A stretch of DNA of 39,104 nucleotides from an uncultured Eubacteriales bacterium. GTDB taxonomy: Bacteria > Bacillota > Clostridia > Christensenellales > Aristaeellaceae. Numbering within the stretch: position 1 is the first letter of the stretch; each line of letters starts with the position of its first letter. Under the pieces are notes generated by a model that searched no databases, had not been told where the DNA came from, and saw nothing but the letters and a program-made list of their open reading frames with translations. Both the position numbers and the translations under genes were made by a program. Location of the stretch: NCBI GenBank assembly GCA_902777335.1, contig CACYTF010000049.1, positions 1-39,104 on the forward strand. Reading direction: 5' to 3'. Below are positions 6,533 to 14,136 of this stretch, piece by piece.

Positions 6533-8284
6533 ATGAAGAAGATTCTTTCCTTTGTGCTGGTATTGGCCATGCTGATGCTCGGCGCGGCGTTCGCCGAGGA
6601 CGGCAAGGTGACCGCCACCGGCGTCGGCCAGGGCATCGAAGGCGACGTGGTGGTGCAGGTGACCGCCGACGCGACCACGCTCTACGACGTGCAGGTGCTG
6701 GAGCAGAACGAGACCGTCGGCATCGGCTCCGTCGCGGTGGAGCAGCTGCCCGGCGCGATCGTGGCGGCCAACAGCATCGCCGTGGACGGCATCGCCAGCG
6801 CCACGGTGACCAGCGACGCCATCAAGACCGCCGTCGAGCAGGCGCTGGTCAGCGCCGGCATCGACCCGGCGCCCTTCAAGGTGAAGCCCGAGGCGGCCGC
6901 CGGGGAGCGGACTCCCGAGACGCTGGCGTGCGACGTGCTGGTGGTCGGCGCGGGCGGCGCGGGCCTGACCGCGGCCGTGCGGGCCAAGCAGGAGGGCGCG
7001 ACGGTGCTGGTGCTGGAGAAGATGCCCATGGTGGGCGGCAACAGCGTGAAGGCCTCCGGCGGCATGAACTGCGCGGGCACCAAGTTCCAGGAGGCCGCCG
7101 GCATCACCGACAGCGGCGTCAGGGAGTTCGTCGAGGACACCATGAACGGCGGCCACTACCTGAACGACCTGGGCCTGGTGGCCACGATGGCCATCAACAG
7201 CTCTGACGCGGTGGACTGGCTGGATTCCATCGGCGCGCCGCTGCCCAAGGTGGCGGCCACCGGCGGCACCGTGCACAAGTACCTGCACTCCCCCGAGGAC
7301 GGCAGCCCGGTGGGCAGGTACCTGGTGGAGAAGCTCAGCCAGGAGGCCGAGCGGCAGGGCATCGAGATCCTGCTGAACACCAAGGCCACCGAGATCCTGA
7401 TGGCGGACGGCGCCGCGGTGGGCGTGAAGGCCGAGAGCGCCGAGCACGACTACACCATCAACGCCAAGGCCGTGATCCTGGCCACCGGCGGCTTCGGCGC
7501 GAACTTTGAACTGATGTGCTCGTTCAATCCCAGCCTCAGAAACGCGGTGACCACCAACACCCCCGCCGCCACCGGCGACGGCATACTGATGGCCGAGGCC
7601 ATCGGCGCGGCCACCGTGGACATGGAGAAGATCCAGCTGCATCCCACCGTGTACCAGGAGACCAGCATGCTGGTTTCCGAGAAGATGCGCTCGCTGGGCT
7701 CCATACTGGTGAACCAGGAGGGCAAGCGCTTCTGCAACGACCTGTCCACCCGCGACGCGGTGTCCGCGGCGGAGCTGGAGCAGACCGGCGGCTACGCCTA
7801 CATCGTGTTCGACCAGAATTTGGTGGACAACAACAAGTCCGCCAAGGAGTACATCGCCCAGGGCATGGCGACCCAGGCCGATACCTATGAGGAACTGGCC
7901 AAGGCCATCGGCGTGGACGAGGCGACCTTCGCCGAGACCATGGCCACCTGGAACGCGGCCGTGGCCGCGGGCGAGGACGCGGAGTTCGGCCGCAACAACG
8001 GCATGGACGCCGACCTGTCCACCGCGCCGTACTACGCCATCAAGATCGCTCCCGGCATCCATCACACGATGGGCGGCATCAAGATCGACACCGGCACCGA
8101 GGTGCTCAGCACCGACGGCAGCGTGATTCCCGGCCTGTTCGCCGCGGGCGAGACCACCGGCGGCGTGCACGGCGGCAACCGCATCGGCGGCAACGCGGTG
8201 TGCGACTTCGTGGTGTTCGGCCGCATCGCCGGCGCGAACGCCGCGGCCTACGCGCTGGCCCAGGACGTGGCGCCGGCCGCGTAA
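6533..8284 (+). CDS. Secreted FMN/FAD flavoprotein reductase (fumarate/urocanate reductase type)
   Basis: 583 residues. AGGAGG (6519-6524) precedes the ATG by 8 nt. Signal peptide: MKKILSFVLVLAMLMLGAAFA, then ED. Residues about 25-112 form an FMN-binding domain of the NqrC/RnfG type; SATVTS at 89-94 fits the flavinylation motif, with Thr91 the expected ApbE-modified residue. Residues from about 132 form a FAD-binding_2 dehydrogenase domain: dinucleotide fold GAGGAG (139-144), EKMPMVGGNS, LHPTVY, GKRFCNDLSTRD, HHTMGG and the C-terminal GETTGGVHGGNRIGGNA motif. These match extracellular fumarate reductase, urocanate reductase and relatives, which pass electrons from an FMN carrier to an organic acceptor in anaerobic respiration. 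The substrate cannot be fixed by eye. No ApbE or electron-donor partner is in the window. Confidence 0.85.
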   Translation: MKKILSFVLVLAMLMLGAAFAEDGKVTATGVGQGIEGDVVVQVTADATTLYDVQVLEQNETVGIGSVAVEQLPGAIVAANSIAVDGIASATVTSDAIKTAVEQALVSAGIDPAPFKVKPEAAAGERTPETLACDVLVVGAGGAGLTAAVRAKQEGATVLVLEKMPMVGGNSVKASGGMNCAGTKFQEAAGITDSGVREFVEDTMNGGHYLNDLGLVATMAINSSDAVDWLDSIGAPLPKVAATGGTVHKYLHSPEDGSPVGRYLVEKLSQEAERQGIEILLNTKATEILMADGAAVGVKAESAEHDYTINAKAVILATGGFGANFELMCSFNPSLRNAVTTNTPAATGDGILMAEAIGAATVDMEKIQLHPTVYQETSMLVSEKMRSLGSILVNQEGKRFCNDLSTRDAVSAAELEQTGGYAYIVFDQNLVDNNKSAKEYIAQGMATQADTYEELAKAIGVDEATFAETMATWNAAVAAGEDAEFGRNNGMDADLSTAPYYAIKIAPGIHHTMGGIKIDTGTEVLSTDGSVIPGLFAAGETTGGVHGGNRIGGNAVCDFVVFGRIAGANAAAYALAQDVAPAA

Positions 8285-8302
8285 ACCCAAGCCATATAAA
8301 GG

Positions 8303-8344
8303 CCGCCTCATCATGACCGTTCAGATCATGATGAGGCGGTTTTT
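8303..8344 (+). terminator. Strong intrinsic terminator of the flavoprotein gene
   Basis: Perfect 14-bp stem (8303-8316 with 8326-8339), 9-nt loop, followed by TTTTT. It begins 18 nt after the stop codon and isolates this gene from the next. Confidence 0.9.
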
Positions 8345-8406
8345 AATTCATCTGCCATGCCCCGCGCGCATAAGCTGTACAAACGCTGGCGCGGGGAGGC
8401 GACGGT

Positions 8407-9195
8407 TTGAACATGAGGCGGGTGCAGGTGCGCCGGGAGCGTCCGACGGCGCTGGCGGTGTCGGTGGCGCTGTGCGTGACGATGCTGATCGTGTACGTGC
8501 TGACGCTGAATCCGGGAAGGCCGGACGTGGTGGAGAGCATGGCCGCCGCGCCGCGGGTGACGCGGCAGATCGACTTTGAGCCGCTGGAGGGCTGGTGCGT
8601 GGCCATGGCCGAGTGCGCCAGCGAGCAGGAGGCCCGGCTGCAGGCCTCGGCCTGGGTGGGCCGGGGCGCGGCGGGCTATGTGACGCGCCTGGGGGACGGC
8701 TGGGCCGTGCTGGGCGCGGTGTACGCCTCGGAGAAGGACGCCCGGCGCATCGCCAGGCGGCTCGAGGACGAGGAGGGCCTGCCGGCCAAGGCGATCCGCC
8801 TGCGCTCGGAAGGGCTCACGCTGCGCATCACGGCCCCGGAGGCCCAGATCGAGGCGGTGGCCGGCGCGGACGCGCTGCTGCGCACGCAGGCGGAGCAGCT
8901 GGGCAGCGTGGCGCTGCAATTGGACAAGGGGGAGATCGGCGCGGACGCCGCCCGCACGCTCTGCGCGCTGGCGGCCACCGAGAGCGCCGACGCCGCGAAG
9001 GCGCTGGCGTCCATCCCCGGCGCGTCGGACAACGCGCTGTGCCGCGGCCTGTGCGAGCGCCTTCAAGCGCTCTCCGGCATGCAGCAGACCATCGCCGGCA
9101 ACACCCGCGCCACCGGCGCGTCCCTCTCCGGCATGCTCCGCTGCGCCCAGGTGGAGTGCTTCGTGGGGCAGTACGAGCTGTTGAGCGGCATGTGA
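8407..9195 (+). CDS. Single-pass membrane protein with SPOR-like region, function unknown
   Basis: 262-residue protein with a basic N-terminus (MNMRRVQVRRERP), one membrane helix (about residues 15-35) and an extracytoplasmic domain. The stretch from about residue 60 to 135 (WCVAMAECASEQEARLQASAW ... WAVLGAVYASEKDARRIARRL) has the aromatic strand, helix and strand pattern of SPOR domains, which bind glycan strands stripped of stem peptides at septa. The rest is an Ala-rich helical region without recognisable motifs. TTG 8407 is preferred because GGAGG (8395-8399) is 7 nt away; ATG 8413 is the alternative. A sporulation or cell-wall role is plausible, not proven. Confidence 0.6.
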   Translation: MNMRRVQVRRERPTALAVSVALCVTMLIVYVLTLNPGRPDVVESMAAAPRVTRQIDFEPLEGWCVAMAECASEQEARLQASAWVGRGAAGYVTRLGDGWAVLGAVYASEKDARRIARRLEDEEGLPAKAIRLRSEGLTLRITAPEAQIEAVAGADALLRTQAEQLGSVALQLDKGEIGADAARTLCALAATESADAAKALASIPGASDNALCRGLCERLQALSGMQQTIAGNTRATGASLSGMLRCAQVECFVGQYELLSGM

Positions 9196-9198
9196 AGC

Positions 9199-9879
9199 TT
9201 ATCTTCCCGCCCGCTCGATCAGCACGTTGTTGTACGCCTTATGCATAAAGTCGTGCATCGGCATCAGCGCGGCGTAGCGGTCTACCAGCACGCCCGGCAG
9301 CTCGGGGGTGAACAGGGGGCCGCCGTAGCCCTGCTCCCAGCCGACGCTGATGTGGCGGCGGTTGTACCAGGGGTTCAGCAGCTCGCCCCGGTCGGCCTTC
9401 GGGCGCTTGTACAGGTCGCCCCACAGCCGGTAGGGGCCCTGGGCGGCGACGCCCTGCACCAGGCGCGTGAAGCGCTGGGGCTCGGCGTCGATGGCCGCGC
9501 GCCAGGCCGCGGCCACGTCGGCGGACTCCTCCCAGATGCCCAGGCCGCAGGACCAGTCCATGGCGCCCACCTCGAACCAGAACATCGGGCCGACGGTGTG
9601 GCGCTCGCCGCCGTAGATGGCGAACCACAGGTGGTCCTTGTAGGGCCCGCGGCCAAACAGCCTGCGGGCGTCCCGGTAGATGCGGGAGAGGTGCACCTGA
9701 AACGCCCGGTCCGGAAAGCGCCGGTTCAGCGCTTCCAGCGTGTCGGCGGCCAGGGCGCGGAAGGGCCCGTTCAGCGCGTCCTCGTATTCCTGCTTGTGGG
9801 CCAGGAACCAGGTGCGGTCGTTGTTCATGGCCAGGCCCCACAGAAAATCGCCGGTGGCCTGGGAAAAGCCCTGGAACAT
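9199..9879 (-). CDS. DUF2461 family protein
   Basis: 226 residues, the usual length for the DUF2461/TIGR02453 family. Family landmarks are the N-terminal FLWGLAMNNDRTWFLAHKQEYE, the SRIYRDARRLFGRGPYKDHLWFAI core and GPMFWFEVG. Function of the family is not known. AGGAG lies 8 nt before ATG 9879. The gene follows rpmF on the same strand but a terminator-like hairpin (9902-9930) separates them. It is convergent with the SPOR-like gene, ending only 3 nt from that gene's stop. Confidence 0.85.
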   Translation of the reverse strand: MFQGFSQATGDFLWGLAMNNDRTWFLAHKQEYEDALNGPFRALAADTLEALNRRFPDRAFQVHLSRIYRDARRLFGRGPYKDHLWFAIYGGERHTVGPMFWFEVGAMDWSCGLGIWEESADVAAAWRAAIDAEPQRFTRLVQGVAAQGPYRLWGDLYKRPKADRGELLNPWYNRRHISVGWEQGYGGPLFTPELPGVLVDRYAALMPMHDFMHKAYNNVLIERAGR

Positions 9880-9901
9880 AAAATCAGCTCCTAACTCAAT
9901 A

Positions 9902-9930
9902 AAGCCCGTCCGGCAGCGCCGAACGGGCTT
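9902..9930 (-). terminator. Terminator of the pta-ackA-DUF177-rpmF cluster
   Basis: AAGCCCGT (9902-9909) pairs with ACGGGCTT (9923-9930), with an inner CGGC/GCCG stem. On the minus strand the hairpin is followed by TTTATT. It lies 13 nt after the rpmF stop codon. Confidence 0.75.
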
Positions 9931-9943
9931 AATTTCAAGGATT

Positions 9944-10132
9944 TTACTTCGCAGCTTCTACCTTGATGATCTCCTGGCCGTCATAGTAGCCGCAGAACTT
10001 GCAGACGCGATGGCTCAGCTTCATCTTGGCGCAGCGGGGGCACTTCACGATGCCCGGCGCGGACAGCTTCCAATGAGCGCTGCGGCGAGAATTCTTTCTT
10101 GCCTTGGAGACTTTTCCCTTGGGAGTGGCCAT
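9944..10132 (-). CDS. rpmF: Ribosomal protein bL32
   Basis: 62 residues, opening [18 protein letters not shown], the standard L32 start, with a zinc ribbon formed by Cys31, Cys34, Cys44 and Cys47 (CPRC...CKFC). Structural component of the large ribosomal subunit. A GAGGAGG Shine-Dalgarno sits at the end of the DUF177 gene, whose stop codon is only 2 nt upstream, so the two are translated from one message. All four zinc ligands are present, so this is the zinc-binding form. Confidence 0.97.
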   Translation of the reverse strand: MATPKGKVSKARKNSRRSAHWKLSAPGIVKCPRCAKMKLSHRVCKFCGYYDGQEIIKVEAAK

Positions 10133-10134
10133 TG

Positions 10135-10647
10135 TTACACCTCCTCATCCTTGAGCACAATATTCTTTAATGCCGAAAAGGGGCCGGTAACAACGTTGCC
10201 CTCCTGGCATGTGCAGGTACCGTGGTTCAGGTTGGCGCCGCAGACGGGACACAGGCCCTTGCAGTCCGGGCTGCAGAAGAACTGCAGCGGCAACTCCAGC
10301 AGCAGCGCGTCCTTCACGGCGTCTTCCAGGTCCAGGCTGTGGCCCTCGAAGACGTACAGGTCCGGGTCGTCGGGATCCGGCTGCCGCGTGTACAGCGCGT
10401 CGATGTCGGCGCTCAGGGGCGCCTGAACGGGCTCCAGGCACCGGGAACAGCGGGAGGCCACCACCGTGCTCGCTTCGCCGCGCAGGCTGATGCGGTTGTC
10501 GCCGGTGCAGAAGAACTCGCCCGCGACCCGCGTGTCCTGAAAGCGGACCGGGTCGCCCAGCACTTCAAACTGCGGCAATTCCACATCTGCCCGGAACGGA
10601 TAGACCTGCCCGGGGTTCTTCAGGACCATGCCGACATCCAATGCCAA
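10135..10647 (-). CDS. YceD/DUF177 family protein (23S rRNA accumulation)
   Basis: 170 residues of the YceD/DUF177 family, nearly always found next to rpmF; in other bacteria and plants this family is needed for 23S rRNA accumulation. Two cysteine-rich sections are present: SRCSRC near residue 70 and a C-terminal [14 protein letters not shown]...CTC cluster, as seen in Firmicutes members, probably binding zinc. TTG 10647 is preferred since AGGGGG lies 7 nt upstream; ATG 10629 is the alternative. First gene of the two-gene unit with rpmF. Confidence 0.9.
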   Translation of the reverse strand: MALDVGMVLKNPGQVYPFRADVELPQFEVLGDPVRFQDTRVAGEFFCTGDNRISLRGEASTVVASRCSRCLEPVQAPLSADIDALYTRQPDPDDPDLYVFEGHSLDLEDAVKDALLLELPLQFFCSPDCKGLCPVCGANLNHGTCTCQEGNVVTGPFSALKNIVLKDEEV

Positions 10648-10670
10648 CCCAATACCCCCTAACCTGAACT

Positions 10671-10699
10671 ATTATAAACGGTTGCGCGTCGAATAGCAA
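10671..10699 (-). promoter_or_regulatory. Promoter of DUF177-rpmF
   Basis: On the minus strand: TTGCTA (10694-10699), 17-nt spacer, TATAAT (10671-10676). It lies about 24 nt upstream of the TTG start and lets the ribosomal genes be expressed separately from pta-ackA. Confidence 0.7.
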
Positions 10700-10710
10700 G
10701 TTAATTTTTT

Positions 10711-10786
10711 AGAGTGGAGAGTGAAGCGTGGAGAGTGGAGATAAAGTGAACCAAATCTCCACTCTTAACTCTCCACTCTTCACTCT
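10711..10786. repeat. Heptanucleotide-repeat hairpin after ackA
   Basis: Two 31-nt arms, 10711-10741 and 10756-10786, match as inverted repeats at 26 of 31 positions. Each arm is built of heptamers such as GAGTGGA and GAGTGAA. The right arm touches the ackA stop codon, so the ackA transcript would carry a long stem-loop in its 3' end. Confidence 0.8.
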
Positions 10787-12039
10787 TATTTGGTTGCCAG
10801 CTCCAGAGTGTCGCGGGCGATGGCCAGCTCCTCGTTGGTGGGGATGACCCACACCTGAACCTTGCTGTCCTCGGCGGAGATCTTCGCCTCCTGGCCGCGG
10901 ACCTTGGCGTTCTTGTCGTAGTCCAGCTTGATGCCCAGGAAATCCAGGCCCTCCACCGCGCGGGCGCGGCCGGCGGCGTCGTTCTCGCCGATGCCGGCGG
11001 TGAAGATCAGCGCGTCCACGCCGCCCATGGCCGCCGCGAAGGAGCCGATGTACTTGCGCAGCACGTAGGCCCACATCTCGATGGCCAGCTTGGCGTTGGG
11101 CTCGCCGGCCTCATAGCGGGCGGTGACGTTGCGCATGTCGGAATCGCCGGCCAGGCCCAGCAGGCCGCTCTTCTTGTTCATCATGTTCAGCACTTCGGTG
11201 GGGGTCATGTTCTTGCGGTTGCAGATGAACTCCACCACGGCGGGGTCCAGCGTGCCGCAGCGGGTGCCCATCACCAGGCCGTCCAGCGGGGTGATGCCCA
11301 TGGAGGTGTCCACGCACTTGCCGTCCACGCAGGCGGACAGGGACGAGCCGTTGCCCAGGTGGCAGATGATGATCTTGTTGCCCTTGGGCAGGTTCAGCAG
11401 CTCCTGGGCGCGGGCCGCGATGTAGCGGTGGCTGGTGCCGTGGAAGCCGTACTTGCGGATGTGCAGGTCGGTGTAGTATTCGTTGGGAATGGCGTAGCGG
11501 AACGCCCTGGGCGGCATGGTCTGGTGGAAGGCGGTGTCGAACACGGCCACCTGGGGCACGTCCGGCAGCACCTCCTGGCAGGCGCGGATGCCCATCAGGT
11601 TGGCGGGGTTGTGCAGCGGGCCCAGCGGGATGTTCTCCTCGATGGCCTCGATGCAGTCGTCGTCGATCAGGCAGCTGGCGGTGAACTTCTCGCCGCCGTG
11701 CAGCACGCGGTGGCCCACCGCGCCGATCTCCCTCAGGTCGGCGATGACGCCGGTGCCCGTCAGGTGCGCCTTGCCGTCGTTGGCGTCGTACTCGCTGGCG
11801 GTGCAGTCGCGACCCACCAGCACGCCCAGCACGATCTCCATGGCCTTGGCGTGGGTGTCGCACTTCTTCAGCTGCTTCTGCTTGATCTTCTGGTCCGCCC
11901 ACTCATAGGTCAGGTCTGTGGTGGGGTCCACGGTGCCGATGCGCTCCACCAGGCCCTTGGCGATCACGGACTCGTTGTCCATGTCGATCAGCTGGAACTT
12001 CAGGGACGATGAACCGGCGTTGATGACTAAGATTTTCAT
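10786..12039 (-). CDS. ackA: Acetate kinase
   Basis: 417 residues, full length. Converts acetyl phosphate and ADP to acetate and ATP, the energy-yielding end of acetate fermentation. Visible motifs: VINAGSSSLKF at the N-terminus, GFHGTSH, CHLGNGSS (phosphate-binding), LDGLVMGTR and the C-terminal FTAGIGENDA. Start ATG 12039; its GGAG (minus strand, 12049-12052) comes from a heptanucleotide repeat that fills the 37-nt gap after pta. The pta-ackA-DUF177-rpmF order is conserved in Clostridia. A repeat hairpin follows the stop codon. Confidence 0.97.
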   Translation of the reverse strand: MKILVINAGSSSLKFQLIDMDNESVIAKGLVERIGTVDPTTDLTYEWADQKIKQKQLKKCDTHAKAMEIVLGVLVGRDCTASEYDANDGKAHLTGTGVIADLREIGAVGHRVLHGGEKFTASCLIDDDCIEAIEENIPLGPLHNPANLMGIRACQEVLPDVPQVAVFDTAFHQTMPPRAFRYAIPNEYYTDLHIRKYGFHGTSHRYIAARAQELLNLPKGNKIIICHLGNGSSLSACVDGKCVDTSMGITPLDGLVMGTRCGTLDPAVVEFICNRKNMTPTEVLNMMNKKSGLLGLAGDSDMRNVTARYEAGEPNAKLAIEMWAYVLRKYIGSFAAAMGGVDALIFTAGIGENDAAGRARAVEGLDFLGIKLDYDKNAKVRGQEAKISAEDSKVQVWVIPTNEELAIARDTLELATK

Positions 12040-12048
12040 GGCAGATTA

Positions 12049-12073
12049 CTCCTCATTCCTAATTCCTAATTGG
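12049..12073 (-). repeat. Heptanucleotide array in the pta-ackA gap
   Basis: On the minus strand the gap reads as GAATTAG, GAATGAG and a partial GAG, heptamers of the same purine-rich kind as the other arrays. The last unit supplies the ackA Shine-Dalgarno. Confidence 0.7.
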
Positions 12074-12076
12074 TAC

Positions 12077-13066
12077 TCAGCTCTGCGCCTGGCACGCCGT
12101 GATGGCGACGGTGGCGACGATGTCCTCGGCGCTGCAGCCGCGGGACAGGTCGTTGCACGGCTTGGCGATGCCCTGCAGGATGGGGCCGTAGGCCTCCGCG
12201 CCCGCCAGGCGCTGCACCAGCTTGTAGCCGATGTTGCCGGCGCCCAGGTCCGGGAACACCAGCACGTTGGCGTGGCCGGCCACCTTGCTGCCGGGGGCCT
12301 TCAGCTGGCCCACCTTCTCGACCAGCGCGGCGTCCAGCTGCAGCTCGCCGTCCAGCATCAGGTCGGGGGCCATCTCCTGGGCGATGCGGGTGGCTTCCTG
12401 CACCTTGGTGACGCTCTCATGCTTGGCGCTGCCCTTGGTGGAGAAGCTCAGCATGGCCACGCGGGGCTCCATGCCGGCCAGCGAGCGGGCGGAATCCGCC
12501 GCGCCCAGGGCGATGTTCGCCAGCTCCTCGGCGGTGGGGGCGGGGATGACGCCGCAGTCGGAGAAGATCATCACGCCGTCGTCGCCGTAGGCCTTGTTGG
12601 GGCACTCCATCAGGAAGCAGGAGGACACGGTCTTCATGCCGGGCTTGCTCTTGATGACCTGCAGCGCGGGGCGCAGCATGTCGCCGGTGGAGTGGATCGC
12701 GCCGGAGACCAGGCCGTCCGCGTCGCCCAGCTTCACCATCATGATGCCGTAGTACATCGGGTCGGCCACCTTCGCGGCGGCCTCTTCCTCGGTCATGCCC
12801 TTGGCCTTGCGCAGGTCGTACAGCGTGGCGGCGTACAGCGGGGCCTTGTCGCTGGTGGTGGGGTCGATGATGTCGATGCCGGTCAGGTCCGCGCCGGCGG
12901 CCACTTCCTTCACCTTGTCGGGGTTGCCCAGCAGGGTCAGCTTCGCCAGGCCCTGGTCGCGGATCATCACGGCCGCCTGCACGTTGCGGATCTCTTCGCC
13001 CTCGGGCAGTACGATGTGCTTGACGTCGGCCTTGGCCTTCGCCTTGATCTTATCGATGATTGCCAT
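12077..13066 (-). CDS. pta: Phosphate acetyltransferase
   Basis: 329-residue single-domain Pta (PTA_PTB family), the short form common in Clostridia, without the N-terminal DRTGG/regulatory part of E. coli Pta. Interconverts acetyl-CoA and acetyl phosphate and feeds ackA downstream. Recognisable stretches: IVLPEGEEIRNVQAA, DGLVSGAIHSTGD, CGVIPAPTAEELA and MLSFSTKGSAKHE. I start at ATG 13066 (MAIIDKI), 7 nt after GGAGG; the in-frame ATG at 13072 is too close to that Shine-Dalgarno. Confidence 0.96.
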   Translation of the reverse strand: MAIIDKIKAKAKADVKHIVLPEGEEIRNVQAAVMIRDQGLAKLTLLGNPDKVKEVAAGADLTGIDIIDPTTSDKAPLYAATLYDLRKAKGMTEEEAAAKVADPMYYGIMMVKLGDADGLVSGAIHSTGDMLRPALQVIKSKPGMKTVSSCFLMECPNKAYGDDGVMIFSDCGVIPAPTAEELANIALGAADSARSLAGMEPRVAMLSFSTKGSAKHESVTKVQEATRIAQEMAPDLMLDGELQLDAALVEKVGQLKAPGSKVAGHANVLVFPDLGAGNIGYKLVQRLAGAEAYGPILQGIAKPCNDLSRGCSAEDIVATVAITACQAQS

Positions 13067-13119
13067 AGTCATTCCTCCATCAATTGTCCCGCTCGGCGCG
13101 GGTATATTTCATCCTATTC

Positions 13120-13148
13120 ATTATACGATAAATCGACGGTTTTGAAAA
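13120..13148 (-). promoter_or_regulatory. Promoter of pta-ackA
   Basis: On the minus strand: TTTTCA (13143-13148), 17-nt spacer, TATAAT (13120-13125). Transcription would start near 13113, giving a leader of about 45 nt. Confidence 0.7.
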
Positions 13149-13180
13149 GACCTGTATGTTAAGGTTTGTGTATAATCTAA

Positions 13181-13217
13181 TGAGTCACGGGGACAGGTTC
13201 ATTTGAGTCACGGGGCA
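13181..13217 (+). repeat. GGGGACAGGTTC element at the 5' break of an acetyltransferase gene
   Basis: TGAGTCAC plus the GGGGACAGGTTC core (13181-13200), then ATT and a second partial copy TGAGTCACGGGG (13204-13215) that runs directly into the ATG of the truncated Eis-like gene. Confidence 0.8.
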
Positions 13218-14074
13218 TGGCGCTTTCCTACCTGTATCCCTTCTCCAACGCCTTCTACCGCCGGTTCGGCTACGAGCTGGCCTGCGACAAGGTCCGCTGG
13301 CGGCTGAAGCTGGACGGGCTGCCCGGCGCGAACGCCGCGGGGCGCTGGCGGCTGAGCGAGCCGGGGAACGACCTGTCGGCGCACATCCGCGCCATCGACC
13401 TGCGGCGAAACGCGCGCTACAACTGCGCGGTGTTCGGCGGAGACACGGAGTACCGCTGGGCGGCGGAGAACCCCTTCGTGAAGCGGGACTACACCTATGT
13501 GTACTTTGGCGAATCCGATGCGCCCAGCGCCTACGCCTGCGTCCGGGCGCGCCCGGGCGAAGGCCTGAACTGCGTCCGCAGCGCCTTTGTCGACCGGCGC
13601 GGTCTGGAGGGCCTGCTGGCGCTCTTCAGGCGCTTTGCCGCCGACCACAGCCACGCGGTGCTGGACATGCCCGCCGACGCGGACCCCCGGGCGCTGTTGC
13701 CGGAATACGGCCTCGGCACCGTGGAGCGCACCGTCGTCCAATGGGGCATGGCCCGGGTGGTGAACGTGGAAAGGGCGCTGTCGCTGGCCCGGATGAAGGG
13801 GGAGGGCACCCTGCGCGTCGCCGTGACCGACGGCCAGATCCCGGAGAACAACGGCGTGTTCGAGGTGCGCTTCGCCCCGGGCGCGGAAAACGGCGTGCGC
13901 AAGACCGACGCCGCCCCGGACGTGGCGCTGACCATACAGGATTTCAGCCGCCTGATCCTCGGCTGCGGCGAACTGGACCCCGACTGGCAGCCGGACGCGC
14001 AGCTGAACTGCGACGTCGACCGGGCCCGGCGGGTGTTCCACAGGAAGCCTGTGTACATCGCGCAGTTCTTTTGA
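13217..14074 (+). pseudogene. Eis-like GNAT acetyltransferase, N-terminally truncated
   Basis: 285 residues that correspond to the C-terminal two thirds of an Eis-type (COG4552) acetyltransferase, normally about 400 residues. It begins at ALSYLYPFSNAFYRRFGYE, a conserved stretch that in intact proteins lies just after the acetyl-CoA-binding GNAT motif. The second GNAT-like domain and the SCP2-like C-terminal domain (ending VFHRKPVYIAQFF) look intact. The missing roughly 120 N-terminal residues include the acetyl-CoA loop (RxxGxG/A), so activity is unlikely. The coding sequence starts exactly where a GGGGACAGGTTC element ends. No ribosome-binding site of quality is seen. Translation in this frame is otherwise open, suggesting recent loss. 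Confidence 0.75.
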
Positions 14075-14078
14075 CACA

Positions 14079-14124
14079 ACAGAGCGGCCGGCGCAAAACG
14101 TTCGTTTTGCGCCGGCCGCTCTGT
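14079..14124. terminator. Long perfect hairpin between convergent genes
   Basis: Arms 14079-14100 and 14103-14124 are perfect 22-bp inverted repeats with a 2-nt centre. It lies between the truncated acetyltransferase (plus) and proS (minus). GC-rich and very stable, but with no T run on either side. Confidence 0.65.
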
Positions 14125-14136
14125 GCATTCCGTTGC

